From: Prevotellaceae bacterium
GTDB lineage: Bacteria > Bacteroidota > Bacteroidia > Bacteroidales > Paludibacteraceae
Assembly (NCBI GenBank): GCA_031290375.1
Contig: JAITNR010000182.1
Span: 1-5,016, forward strand
DNA: 5,016 nt
Direction of reading: 5' to 3'
Part shown: piece after piece, positions 1 through 5,016 of the stretch
How positions within the stretch are numbered: position 1 is the first letter of the stretch
Layout of the letters: the number at the start of each line of letters is the position of its first letter
The notes under the pieces: generated by a model
Told to the model about the DNA's origin: nothing
The model's database searches: none
What the model saw: the letters and a program-made list of their open reading frames with translations, nothing else
Position numbers and translations under genes: made by a program

Positions 1-114
1 TATCAAAGTGTTCAAGAAACTGAGAAGTAAATCTTTATTCACTTCACTGCCAAACAACTTTTTAAAGCCAAAATCCGTAAAAGGATTGATATATTTTTCT
101 TGCGTTGATGCCAT
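1..114 (-). CDS. Rpn-family PD-(D/E)XK nuclease / putative transposase, N-terminal part
   Basis: This is the first 38 codons of a gene reading leftwards out of the window. The ATG is at 114-112 and the frame is open to base 1. The N-terminus carries the run NPFTDFGFKKLFG (residues 10-22), followed by SEVNKDLLLSFLNTLI. This is the usual opening of the Bacteroidota 'Rpn family recombination-promoting nuclease/putative transposase' proteins (PDDEXK_2 type, usually about 280-320 residues). The family belongs to the PD-(D/E)XK nuclease fold. Rpn members promote RecA-independent recombination in E. coli, but most Bacteroidota copies are uncharacterised and often occur many times per genome. The catalytic residues lie outside the window, so activity cannot be judged. 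An AAGGA at 125-121 sits 6 nt before the ATG, a good ribosome-binding site that supports this start. The gene follows ettA on the same strand after 63 nt and may have its own promoter. The family call is confident; the exact role is not. Confidence 0.85.
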   Translation of the reverse strand, partial: MASTQEKYINPFTDFGFKKLFGSEVNKDLLLSFLNTLI

Positions 115-148
115 AATAATTCCTTTTTGGTATGTTAAATATGCAAAG

Positions 149-182
149 CAAAGATAAGCAAATTTTTGCAAAGTTAATCAAA
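149..182 (-). promoter_or_regulatory. Candidate Bacteroidota promoter of the Rpn-family gene
   Basis: On the minus strand, TATCTTTG at 156-149 fits the Bacteroidota -7 consensus TAnnTTTG. TTTG at 182-179 fits the -33 element, with a 22-nt spacer. The -33 box overlaps the stop codon of ettA. The predicted transcript would begin near 144-141 and carry a leader of about 30 nt before the ATG at 114. A second TTTG at 172-169 is too close (12 nt) to serve. This is a consensus match only; such AT-rich motifs also occur by chance. Confidence 0.45.
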
Positions 183-1848
183 TTTCTATCAACTTCTTAT
201 ATCTAATTCGTTTTGGTTCAATGTTTCCGAGTCGTTGTTTTTTGTTTTCTTCATATTCGGAGTATGAGCCTTCAAAGAAAAACACACTGGAATTACCCTC
301 AAAAGCGAGGATATGCGTACAAATTCTGTCCAAAAACCAGCGGTCGTGAGAAATCACTACAGCACACCCTGCAAACTCTACAAGTCCCTCTTCCAATGCT
401 CGTAAAGTGTTGATGTCTATATCGTTGGTAGGTTCGTCGAGCAACAGCACATTTGCCTCCGATTTGAGTGTGAGAGCCAAATGCAGACGGTTGCGCTCCC
501 CACCCGAAAGCACTCCGCAAAGCTTTTCCTGGTCTGCTCCCGTAAAATTGAAACGTGAAAGATACGCCCTTGAATTGATCTCTTTGCCCGAAACCCGAAT
601 AAATTCCGTTCCGCCCGAAACTACCTGATAAATAGACTTTTGCGGGTCAATATCCTTGTGCATCTGGTCAACATAGCCTATTTTTACCGTTTCACCAACC
701 TCAAAAGTGCCGCTATCAACCGTTTCCATTCCCATTATCAGACGAAAAAGCGTGGTTTTGCCCGCACCGTTAGCTCCAATAATCCCAACAATGCCGTTTG
801 GTGGCAATACAAAATTGAGATGCTCAAACAGTGATTTTTCGTCAAACGCCTTTGATATGTCTATTGCGTTGATAACCTTGTTACCCAGTCTTGGTCCGTT
901 GGGGATAAATATTTCGAGTTTCGCCTCTTTCTCCTTTTGGTCTTCGTTAAGCAGTTGATTATATGCGTTTAAACGCGCTTTGCCTTTTGCGCGCCTTGCC
1001 GATGGCGACATATTGACCCATTCCAACTCACGTTCCAAAGTCTTGCGGCGTTTGCTTGCCTGCTGTTCTTCCATTGCCATTCGTTTGGTTTTTTGCTCAA
1101 GCCAACTCGAATAATTACCCTCCCAGGGAATGCCTTGACCTCTGTCCAATTCCAAAATCCAGCCTGCAACGTGGTCCAAAAAGTATCTATCGTGAGTAAC
1201 TGCAATAACCGTACCTTGATACTGTTTCAAATGCTGTTCAAGCCAGTCGATAGACTCGGTGTCAAGATGGTTGGTAGGTTCATCAAGCAACAGAATATCA
1301 GGCTGTTGTAGAAGCAACCTGCAAAGAGCCACACGTCTTCGTTCTCCGCCGGACAGAGTTTTTATAACGGCATTTTCATCGGGACAGCCAAGTGCATCCA
1401 TCGCACGTTCGAGTTTGGAGTCGATGTTCCATGCATCAAGTTGGTCAAGTTTCTCCTGCACTTCTGCCTGACGGGCAAGCAGTGGGTCAAAGTCGGCATC
1501 GGGGACGGTAAATGCTTCTCCAATTTGCTCAAATTCAACTAACAGACTCATTATTTCGGAAACTCCCTCCTGAACAACCTCTTTAACCGTCTTTTCCTCG
1601 TCAAATTTCGGCTCCTGCTCCAAATAACCGACAGAATAACCGGGGGAAAACACTACCTCGCCCACATCGGGCGTTACAAGACCCGCAATGATTTTTAGCA
1701 GTGTCGACTTACCCGAACCGTTCAAGCCAACGATGCCTATTTTTGCTCCATAATAAAACGAAATGTAAATATCCTTTAAAACCTGCTTTTGTGGTGGAAA
1801 AGTCTTGCTGACTTTTACCATAGAAAAAATTATCTTTTTATCGTCCAT
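178..1848 (-). CDS. ettA: Energy-dependent translational throttle protein EttA (ABC-F ATPase)
   Basis: This is a 556-residue ABC-F protein with two ATP-binding cassettes and no membrane segments; E. coli EttA has 555 residues. Known role of the family: a cytosolic ATPase that binds the ribosomal E site and gates the first peptide bond according to ADP/ATP ratio. Cassette 1 has Walker A GLNGSGKST (41-49), signature LSGGE (165-169) and Walker B LLLDEP (186-191, catalytic Glu190), then the H-loop THDRYFLD. The stretch between Walker A and the signature includes the EttA-type 'arm' region (about 95-140). A charged helical linker (about 250-310) is the P-site tRNA interaction motif. Cassette 2 has Walker A GANGAGKTT (358-366), LSGGE (447-451), LLLDEP (468-473, Glu472) and SHDRWFLD. 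All key residues are intact. I chose the ATG at 1848. The frame can be extended to a TTG at 1899, but those 17 extra residues do not fit the family, and MDDKKIIFSM is a typical family start. It diverges from the RNase H gene and lies just upstream of the Rpn gene. Confidence 0.96.
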   Translation of the reverse strand: MDDKKIIFSMVKVSKTFPPQKQVLKDIYISFYYGAKIGIVGLNGSGKSTLLKIIAGLVTPDVGEVVFSPGYSVGYLEQEPKFDEEKTVKEVVQEGVSEIMSLLVEFEQIGEAFTVPDADFDPLLARQAEVQEKLDQLDAWNIDSKLERAMDALGCPDENAVIKTLSGGERRRVALCRLLLQQPDILLLDEPTNHLDTESIDWLEQHLKQYQGTVIAVTHDRYFLDHVAGWILELDRGQGIPWEGNYSSWLEQKTKRMAMEEQQASKRRKTLERELEWVNMSPSARRAKGKARLNAYNQLLNEDQKEKEAKLEIFIPNGPRLGNKVINAIDISKAFDEKSLFEHLNFVLPPNGIVGIIGANGAGKTTLFRLIMGMETVDSGTFEVGETVKIGYVDQMHKDIDPQKSIYQVVSGGTEFIRVSGKEINSRAYLSRFNFTGADQEKLCGVLSGGERNRLHLALTLKSEANVLLLDEPTNDIDINTLRALEEGLVEFAGCAVVISHDRWFLDRICTHILAFEGNSSVFFFEGSYSEYEENKKQRLGNIEPKRIRYKKLIEI

Positions 1849-1954
1849 ATTTTTTTTAGATTGTAGAACAGAGACAAGACTTTTCTTGATAATTGACAAT
1901 TATTAGTTATTTCGTAATGTGTAATTCATTCATGCTACCTCTGCCATTTTATTT

Positions 1955-1989
1955 TTTGCAAAATTACGGAAAAAATTTGATTAATTTTG
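1955..1989 (+). promoter_or_regulatory. Candidate promoter of the RNase H gene (plus half of a divergent pair)
   Basis: TTTG at 1955-1958 (-33) and TAATTTTG at 1982-1989 (-7) fit the Bacteroidota consensus with a 23-nt spacer. Transcription would begin at about 1994-1997. That would put the ATG at 2000 only a few bases into the message, whereas the ATG at 2012 would have a leader of about 15 nt. This helps to choose the later start for the RNase H gene. Confidence 0.55.
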
Positions 1990-1995
1990 CACAAA
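1959..1995 (-). promoter_or_regulatory. Candidate ettA promoter (minus half of a divergent pair)
   Basis: On the minus strand, TAATTTTG at 1966-1959 fits the Bacteroidota -7 box TAnnTTTG. The nearest TTTG for -33 is at 1995-1992, 25 nt away, slightly longer than usual. Transcription would begin near 1953, giving ettA a leader of about 105 nt. That leader contains two tiny ATG-initiated reading frames (see findings). The element is interleaved with the plus-strand promoter of the RNase H gene. Confidence 0.5.
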
Positions 1996-2011
1996 ATAAA
2001 TGAATATAAAA

Positions 2012-2641
2012 ATGGCAAAAAACAATTATTATGTCGTTTGGAATGGACGGAAACGGGGCATTTTTAGCAATTGGCATGAGTGTAAAGAGCAGGTTTTCGG
2101 CTTTGAAGGAGCCAAGTATAAGGGTTTTACAAATTTATCGGAAGCAAAAATTGCTTTCAGAGGCAAATATGAAAATTTTGTTGCCAAAAAAACAACAGAT
2201 AATATTGACTGGGAAAAACAACAGGAAAAGCCTTATTACAAAAGCATTTCGGTTGATGCAGCATGTAGCGGCAATCCGGGCAATATGGAATACAGGGGTG
2301 TTTGGACGGATACAGGGCAAAAGATTTTTCACAGCAAGGGGCACAAGAATGCCACTAACAACACGGGTGAATTTTTGGCTATTGTTCACGCTTTGGCTCT
2401 GTGCAGGCAGAATGGTTGGGATTACGATATTTTTTCCGACAGCGTCAATGCTCAACTTTGGGTAAAAAACAAAAAGTGCAAAACCAACTTAGAGCCAAAT
2501 GCCGATAACGAAGATGTTTTTGACCTGATTTTCAGAGCAGAACAATGGTTAAACAACAATGATTACCCAAACAAAATCCTAAAATGGCATACAGGAGTTT
2601 GGGGTGAAATCCCTGCCGATTTCGGTAGAAAACATGGATAA
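2012..2641 (+). CDS. rnhA: Ribonuclease H with N-terminal viroplasmin domain
   Basis: This 209-residue cytosolic enzyme is predicted to cut the RNA strand of RNA-DNA hybrids, as in R-loops and lagging-strand primers. Residues from about 4 to 48 form a viroplasmin/RNase HI N-terminal domain (YYVVWNGRKRGIFSNWHECK...VFGFEGAKYKGF), known in eukaryotic RNase H1 as a hybrid-binding domain. The RNase H fold follows from about residue 78. Its four expected acidic residues are all visible: Asp82 (SVDAACSGNPG), Glu120 (NNTGEFLAI), Asp143 (IFSDSVNAQLWV) and Asp203 (EIPADFGRK), numbered from the ATG at 2012. The His in KWHTGVWGE fits the mobile-loop region. Length is normal for Bacteroidota viroplasmin-type RNase H. 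An in-frame ATG also exists at 2000 (four more residues, MNIK). I prefer 2012, because MAKNNYYVVW is the typical family start and the promoter leaves too little leader for 2000. It is transcribed divergently from ettA and no gene follows closely, so it is probably monocistronic. Confidence 0.93.
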   Translation: MAKNNYYVVWNGRKRGIFSNWHECKEQVFGFEGAKYKGFTNLSEAKIAFRGKYENFVAKKTTDNIDWEKQQEKPYYKSISVDAACSGNPGNMEYRGVWTDTGQKIFHSKGHKNATNNTGEFLAIVHALALCRQNGWDYDIFSDSVNAQLWVKNKKCKTNLEPNADNEDVFDLIFRAEQWLNNNDYPNKILKWHTGVWGEIPADFGRKHG

Positions 2642-2919
2642 AACATTTTTCTGTGCTTACTTTTTTGCTCATTAGGGTATTCATATCACCCCAAAAAATT
2701 GTACCAAAAAAAAATAAATTTGCACAATCCAAAAATTATATCTACCTCTGCATCCGATTTTGAACTTTAATAGACTTTTATTAACAATTAACTCAACATG
2801 TTACCTAACTCGCTATCAGCCATCGGTTATTCAGCAAATAAAAATGTTTTAACATTTTTTATGACTGAAATGTTTGGTAATATGGAAAATATTGTTAAAC
2901 ACACATGAGCAAGTCCACA

Positions 2920-2978
<59 letters not shown>

Positions 2979-3044
2979 CGGTTAAATACACAAGAAAGTT
3001 TTAAAAATTTTTCTACAATAAAGTCGGAAAAATTTGTCGCAATT

Positions 3045-3079
3045 CTTGAAAGAAATAATACTTCTTTCAGGGATTTTTT
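3045..3079 (+). terminator. Rho-independent terminator-like hairpin
   Basis: CTTGAAAGAA (3045-3054) pairs with TTCTTTCAGG (3062-3071) through ten base pairs, one of them G-U, around a 7-nt loop. Two bases later comes T6 (3074-3079). The shape is that of an intrinsic terminator on the plus strand. The stem is AT-rich and so of moderate strength. No gene lies directly upstream; the RNase H stop is about 400 nt away. It could end an unannotated transcript or a long 3' end. It lies about 75 nt before the ATG at 3153, so an attenuator in that gene's leader is also possible. Confidence 0.5.
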
Positions 3080-3152
3080 GTTGTGTTCGGTTAAGAAATT
3101 AAGAAGTTATTAAACCAAAATATTTATTTTAAAAATTAAAAAGTATTATCAA

Positions 3153-3549
3153 ATGAAAACTACAAAATTATTATTATTTCCGCTGCTTTTCGCAGCGATG
3201 GCGACGATGCCGAAAAGTGCAATGTTGCAGGTTACAATCGGGCTTGACAAAGCCCCCGAACCGTTTTCAGTTCTCGAACTGATTGATTAGCGGCGGCAAC
3301 AACAACAACATGGGCTTGCGGCTGCCGCAACTGACAGAGGTGGAACGAGATAATAATCTTGCTCTTGCGGGCAACAGCTTTGCCAACGGTCTGACCATCT
3401 ACAACAGTACCAGAAACTGCGTTCAGTACTGGAACGGCAGCGGGTGGATTGATATGGGAACCTGCGGGGTTGTAATACATTCTTATGGGGGTAAAAACAA
3501 AACATACAAAAAACAAACATATAAAGCATTAATTATCAGGCAGATATAA
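3153..3549 (+). pseudogene. Secreted Bacteroidota surface-protein fragment, frameshifted by a 4-bp duplication
   Basis: The ATG at 3153 opens a signal peptide (MKTTKLLLFPLLFAAMATMP), then LQVTIGLDKAPEPFSVLELID and a TAG at 3288-3290. The homologous sequence resumes at once in the +1 frame (3286-3549): ISGGNNNNMGLRLPQLTEVE, then GNSFANGLTIYNSTRN and CVQYWNGSGWIDMGTC. The junction reads GATTGATT (3281-3288). Removing one GATT joins the frames as VLELISGGNNNN and gives a 130-residue product. The pattern 'VTIG...P..VLEL...GLRLPQLT...G..IYN...C..YWNGSGW' is common near the N-terminus of Bacteroidota exported proteins, as I recall them, usually of several hundred residues. Here the sequence turns abruptly AT-rich after about 3475 and ends in a lysine-rich tail (GGKNKTYKKQTYK) before TAA. 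The gene may therefore also be truncated at its 3' end. The start context is A-rich without a Shine-Dalgarno. The molecular function of such proteins is unknown. Confidence 0.75.
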
Positions 3550-3630
3550 AATAGCAGAAAAAAACGAAAAGTACATTTGCTTTAATTTTTTGAGCAATAA
3601 GTTTAATTTATCTGAACTTTGCTTTAATTA

Positions 3631-3642
3631 GTGTTTAAACAC
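3631..3642. repeat. Perfect 12-bp palindrome GTGTTTAAACAC
   Basis: The 12 bases are an exact self-complementary palindrome, with no matching extension on either side. It lies about 80 nt after the stop of the broken secreted-protein gene and 530 nt before the glycosyltransferase. It could be a dimeric regulator site or chance in AT-rich DNA; nothing nearby decides this. Confidence 0.5.
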
Positions 3643-3723
3643 AGCTGAAAAAGCCCTTAAAATACCACAGAAACACCCCAAAATAGCATTTACGGCATTT
3701 TACACGCCCCCCTTAATTAACAC

Positions 3724-3753
3724 AAAAAAAGCCCCTCTTTTGGTTTTTTTTTT
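3724..3753. terminator. Possible bidirectional terminator with A and T tracts
   Basis: A7 followed by GCC (3724-3733) can pair with GGT followed by T7 (3742-3751) around the loop CCTCTTTT. The stem has two G-C pairs, one G-U pair and seven A-T pairs, and the T tract runs on to 3753. The A tract on one side and T tract on the other would allow termination in either direction. The GC core is short, so the hairpin may be weak. It lies 175 nt beyond the broken secreted-protein gene. Confidence 0.35.
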
Positions 3754-3796
3754 ACGTGGTTTTTGACAGGAAAAATGAGGTGCAACTTTTTCAATT

Positions 3797-3851
3797 ACAA
3801 CCAAACTACAACCAAACAACTACCGAGGTACTGTACTACCAAACTACTACC
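3797..3851. repeat. Imperfect CTAC/CCAAAC tandem repeat block
   Basis: The block begins with two near copies of ACAACCAAAC (3797-3806 and 3809-3818). It then runs through AACTACCGAGGTACTG into ACTACCAAACTACTACC (3835-3851). The top strand is almost free of G apart from the central GAGGTACTG, giving a strong strand asymmetry. No protein frame uses it. It may be a degenerate tandem repeat, a binding region or part of a dispersed repeat. Confidence 0.5.
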
Positions 3852-3930
3852 TTCTTTTTTCTGAAAATGGGGGTATATTGACAAAAAAAAACAAAAAAGT
3901 ACGTTTTTTGCCTCGAAAAGTACCCTATAA

Positions 3931-3953
3931 TTACACAAGCCTTGTGTGTGTAA
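3931..3953. repeat. Stem-loop TTACACA / TGTGTAA
   Basis: TTACACA at 3931-3937 is the exact reverse complement of TGTGTAA at 3947-3953, with a 9-nt loop. An alternative fold pairs ACACAA (3933-3938) with TTGTGT (3942-3947). It lies 28 nt before the -7-like box at 3982, where an operator would be placed. It could also be part of an older repeat. No regulator gene is visible. Confidence 0.4.
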
Positions 3954-3981
3954 ATGGGAGGCTAATTAACCAAAATTTTTA

Positions 3982-3989
3982 TAACTTTG
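3982..3989 (+). promoter_or_regulatory. Candidate -7 box upstream of the glycosyltransferase
   Basis: TAACTTTG fits TAnnTTTG exactly and is followed by GCAGAC, a context I associate with Bacteroidota promoters. I find no TTTG at the proper -33 distance; the nearest TTG (3942-3944) is 37 nt upstream, so half of the promoter is missing or depends on an activator. A start near 3996 would give the glycosyltransferase an unusually long leader of about 165 nt. Confidence 0.35.
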
Positions 3990-4162
3990 CAGACAGAATC
4001 TATCTTGTCAAAATTTTTACCTGTATATTTTAAAATGAATACCCATATAAGAACCTAAATATCCGCGTAATGCCCTGATTGTTAGTGCTTTATAACGAAA
4101 TTTTATTGATGCATATAACAAATTGATTTTTAATATATTACATATATTTTAAATAAACGAAA

Positions 4163-4222
4163 ATGAAAAAGACATACATTATCTATTACGAATGACCAAG
4201 TACAGCGGGTAATCATGCCGGT
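4163..4222 (+). pseudogene. Glycosyltransferase N-terminus interrupted by an in-frame TGA
   Basis: The ATG at 4163 follows an A-rich context (AAATAAACGAAA), and an in-frame TAA (4154-4156) lies just before it. It encodes MKKTYIIYE, then TGA at 4193-4195, then PSTAGNHAGMAYL in the same frame. The hydrophobic strand TYIIY followed by the glycine-containing loop GNHAG is the normal opening of a GT-B glycosyltransferase. The original start is therefore probably here and the TGA is a lesion. A single G-to-A change from TGG (Trp) would explain it. TGA is not read as Trp in this window: ettA ends with TGA, and Trp is TGG throughout the other genes. Confidence 0.7.
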
Positions 4223-5016
4223 ATGGCATATTTGTTTCGCACTTTGAAAAAGTGGAATAAAAAAAAGTTACGGCTAATTGAAATGCCGCCCGCAATTAAC
4301 AGCAATATTCCAAAGTGGTTAAAAAAGCACTCTAAATTGTATGCACGTTTGGTGGTGTTATATTTGCGTGTGATGACGAGTAAAAAAGATGTAATATTTT
4401 TTACGGAATTTCTTGATACCGTTGCTTCGAAGCAAACTATTTCAGCCGAAAAATTGAGGCAAAATAATGTACGGGCGAAATTGTTTGGATTGGTACATCT
4501 TTCCGAGAAACATTTGTTAGAGGTGTACGGAGATGAAACTTATATCAAAGAAAAGTTAAAATTGTTGGATAAAATAGTGGTATTGGGCAGCAGTTTGGGC
4601 AATTATTTTAGTCGTTTGGGATTTGACCAAAAAGTCGTTTCTACTTTTCATTATGTAGAAAATTCATACTACAAACCAATTGAGGCAAAAAAAGAAAATC
4701 AACGATTGCGAGTAATTGCGATGGACAGTTTGAAACGAAATTTCACAGATTTAAAAACAATAGTTGCCGCTACTCCTGATATTGACTATGATATTTGTAT
4801 GGGGGCATTAAGTTTGGAAGATGAATTTTCTGCTTTTGACAATGTAACGTTACACGGTTATTTATCCGACAGTGAGTTATTGCAATTAATGCAGGGGGCA
4901 GATGTGGGATTGTCGGTATTGGAAGATACCGTTGGGAGCAATGTCATAACCACCTCTTTGGCTTGTGGTTTGGCGCAAATAGTGTCGGATGTCGGTTCTA
5001 TCAGGGACTATTGTGA
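4223..5016 (+). CDS. GT-B glycosyltransferase (family 4-like), open to window edge, 5' end damaged
   Basis: From the internal ATG at 4223 the frame is open for more than 260 codons to the right edge, with no stop. It is continuous with the N-terminal remnant starting at 4163. The C-terminal half shows the donor-binding Rossmann domain of retaining GT-B enzymes: LHGYLSDSELLQLMQGADVG, then GSNVITTSLACGLAQIVSDV and GSIRDYC. This matches the family pattern 'G.....EL...y..ADv.l.P...E..g....EAmacG.PvvasdvGgi.e', although the first Glu of the EAMACG-type motif is Ser here (SLACG), as in a subset of Bacteroidota enzymes. Such proteins transfer a sugar from a nucleotide donor to a growing surface glycan at the cytoplasmic face of the inner membrane; donor and acceptor cannot be told. 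No membrane segment or signal peptide is seen. If translation really starts at 4223, the first beta strand and glycine loop are lost and the enzyme is probably inactive. A glycan locus to the right is inferred, not seen. Confidence 0.8.
   Translation, partial: MAYLFRTLKKWNKKKLRLIEMPPAINSNIPKWLKKHSKLYARLVVLYLRVMTSKKDVIFFTEFLDTVASKQTISAEKLRQNNVRAKLFGLVHLSEKHLLEVYGDETYIKEKLKLLDKIVVLGSSLGNYFSRLGFDQKVVSTFHYVENSYYKPIEAKKENQRLRVIAMDSLKRNFTDLKTIVAATPDIDYDICMGALSLEDEFSAFDNVTLHGYLSDSELLQLMQGADVGLSVLEDTVGSNVITTSLACGLAQIVSDVGSIRDYC

Larger units (their letters stand above)
3550..4162. other. 613-bp intergenic region with palindromes, repeats and a possible promoter
   Basis: No coding sequence is supported here on either strand. 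The region holds a direct repeat of TTTGCTTTAATT (3576-3587 and 3618-3629), a perfect 12-bp palindrome (3631-3642) and a hairpin flanked by A and T tracts (3724-3753). It also holds a CTAC/CCAAAC-rich block (3797-3851), an A6-GTACG-T6 fold-back (3893-3909), a stem-loop (3931-3953) and a -7-like box (3982-3989). The 10-mer CGAAAAGTAC occurs at both 3565-3574 and 3914-3923. The last 170 bases are a plain AT-rich leader before the glycosyltransferase ATG, with only a 7-codon frame at 4035-4058. Confidence 0.6.

Noticed and set aside
1849..1899. N-terminal extension of EttA from a TTG start at 1899
   Set aside because: The added residues (MSIIKKSLVSVLQSKKN) do not fit the EttA family, which begins at about MDDKKIIFSM. 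An ATG is present at exactly that place (1848).
2000..2011. RNase H start at ATG 2000
   Set aside because: Possible, but it adds only MNIK, lies almost at the predicted transcription start, and the ATG at 2012 gives the usual family N-terminus.
2135..2455. Minus-strand frame opposite the RNase H gene
   Set aside because: It is antisense to a gene with all catalytic residues in place and has no recognisable protein features.
3298..3309. (AAC)4 repeat as a phase-variation tract
   Set aside because: It is short, in frame and codes for four asparagines. Changes in unit number would not shift the frame.
3232..3529. Overlapping minus-strand frames opposite the secreted-protein gene
   Set aside because: They are antisense shadows of the GC-rich segment. 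Their low-complexity cysteine, valine and alanine runs come from the CGG/AAC repeats, and they resemble no family.
3283..3549. Independent 88-residue gene starting at TTG 3283
   Set aside because: It would lack a signal peptide and begin inside a conserved motif. It is better explained as the second half of the gene at 3153, displaced by the GATT duplication.
4193..4195. TGA read as tryptophan or selenocysteine by an altered code
   Set aside because: ettA uses TGA as its stop and Trp is TGG elsewhere in the window. No selenocysteine insertion element or selenoprotein context is visible, so a nonsense change or error is simpler.

Overview
The window looks like low-GC chromosomal DNA from a member of the Bacteroidota, most likely order Bacteroidales. 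The grounds are: promoter-like TAnnTTTG (-7) boxes with TTTG (-33) partners; A-rich start contexts, mostly without a Shine-Dalgarno; a PD-(D/E)XK 'Rpn/putative transposase' protein with the usual Bacteroidales N-terminus; a viroplasmin-type RNase H; and a surface-protein fragment of the 'VTIG..VLEL..GLRLPQLT..IYN..YWNGSGW' type. No species is named, because none can be fixed from the sequence alone.

Layout. Positions 1-114 (minus) hold the first 38 codons of an Rpn-family nuclease that leaves the window. Positions 178-1848 (minus) hold a complete, intact EttA-type ABC-F translation factor. It diverges at about 1955-1995 from a complete, intact RNase H with an N-terminal viroplasmin domain (2012-2641, plus). 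The two share a compact, nearly mirror-symmetric divergent promoter. This left half is ordinary housekeeping sequence.

The right half is different. An AT-rich gap (2642-3152) carries a striking (ATT)10-(CG)5-(TAA) composite microsatellite that can fold back on itself, followed by a terminator-like hairpin. At 3153-3549 is a short secreted-protein gene split into two frames by a visible 4-bp tandem duplication (GATT GATT). A second gap (3550-4162) holds a perfect 12-bp palindrome, a hairpin with A and T tracts, a CTACC-rich repeat block, another stem-loop and a -7-like box. From 4163 a GT-B glycosyltransferase begins. Its reading frame is interrupted at codon 11 by TGA, then stays open to the window edge.

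How the parts relate. EttA and RNase H are unlinked core functions that share only a promoter region. The glycosyltransferase is probably the first gene of a surface-glycan locus continuing beyond the right edge, but only one gene of it is visible. Two independent lesions in neighbouring accessory genes suggest either local decay or uncorrected base errors. I see no convincing new multi-gene system in the window. The best candidates for a second look are the two lesions, the composite microsatellite and the structured 3550-4162 gap.
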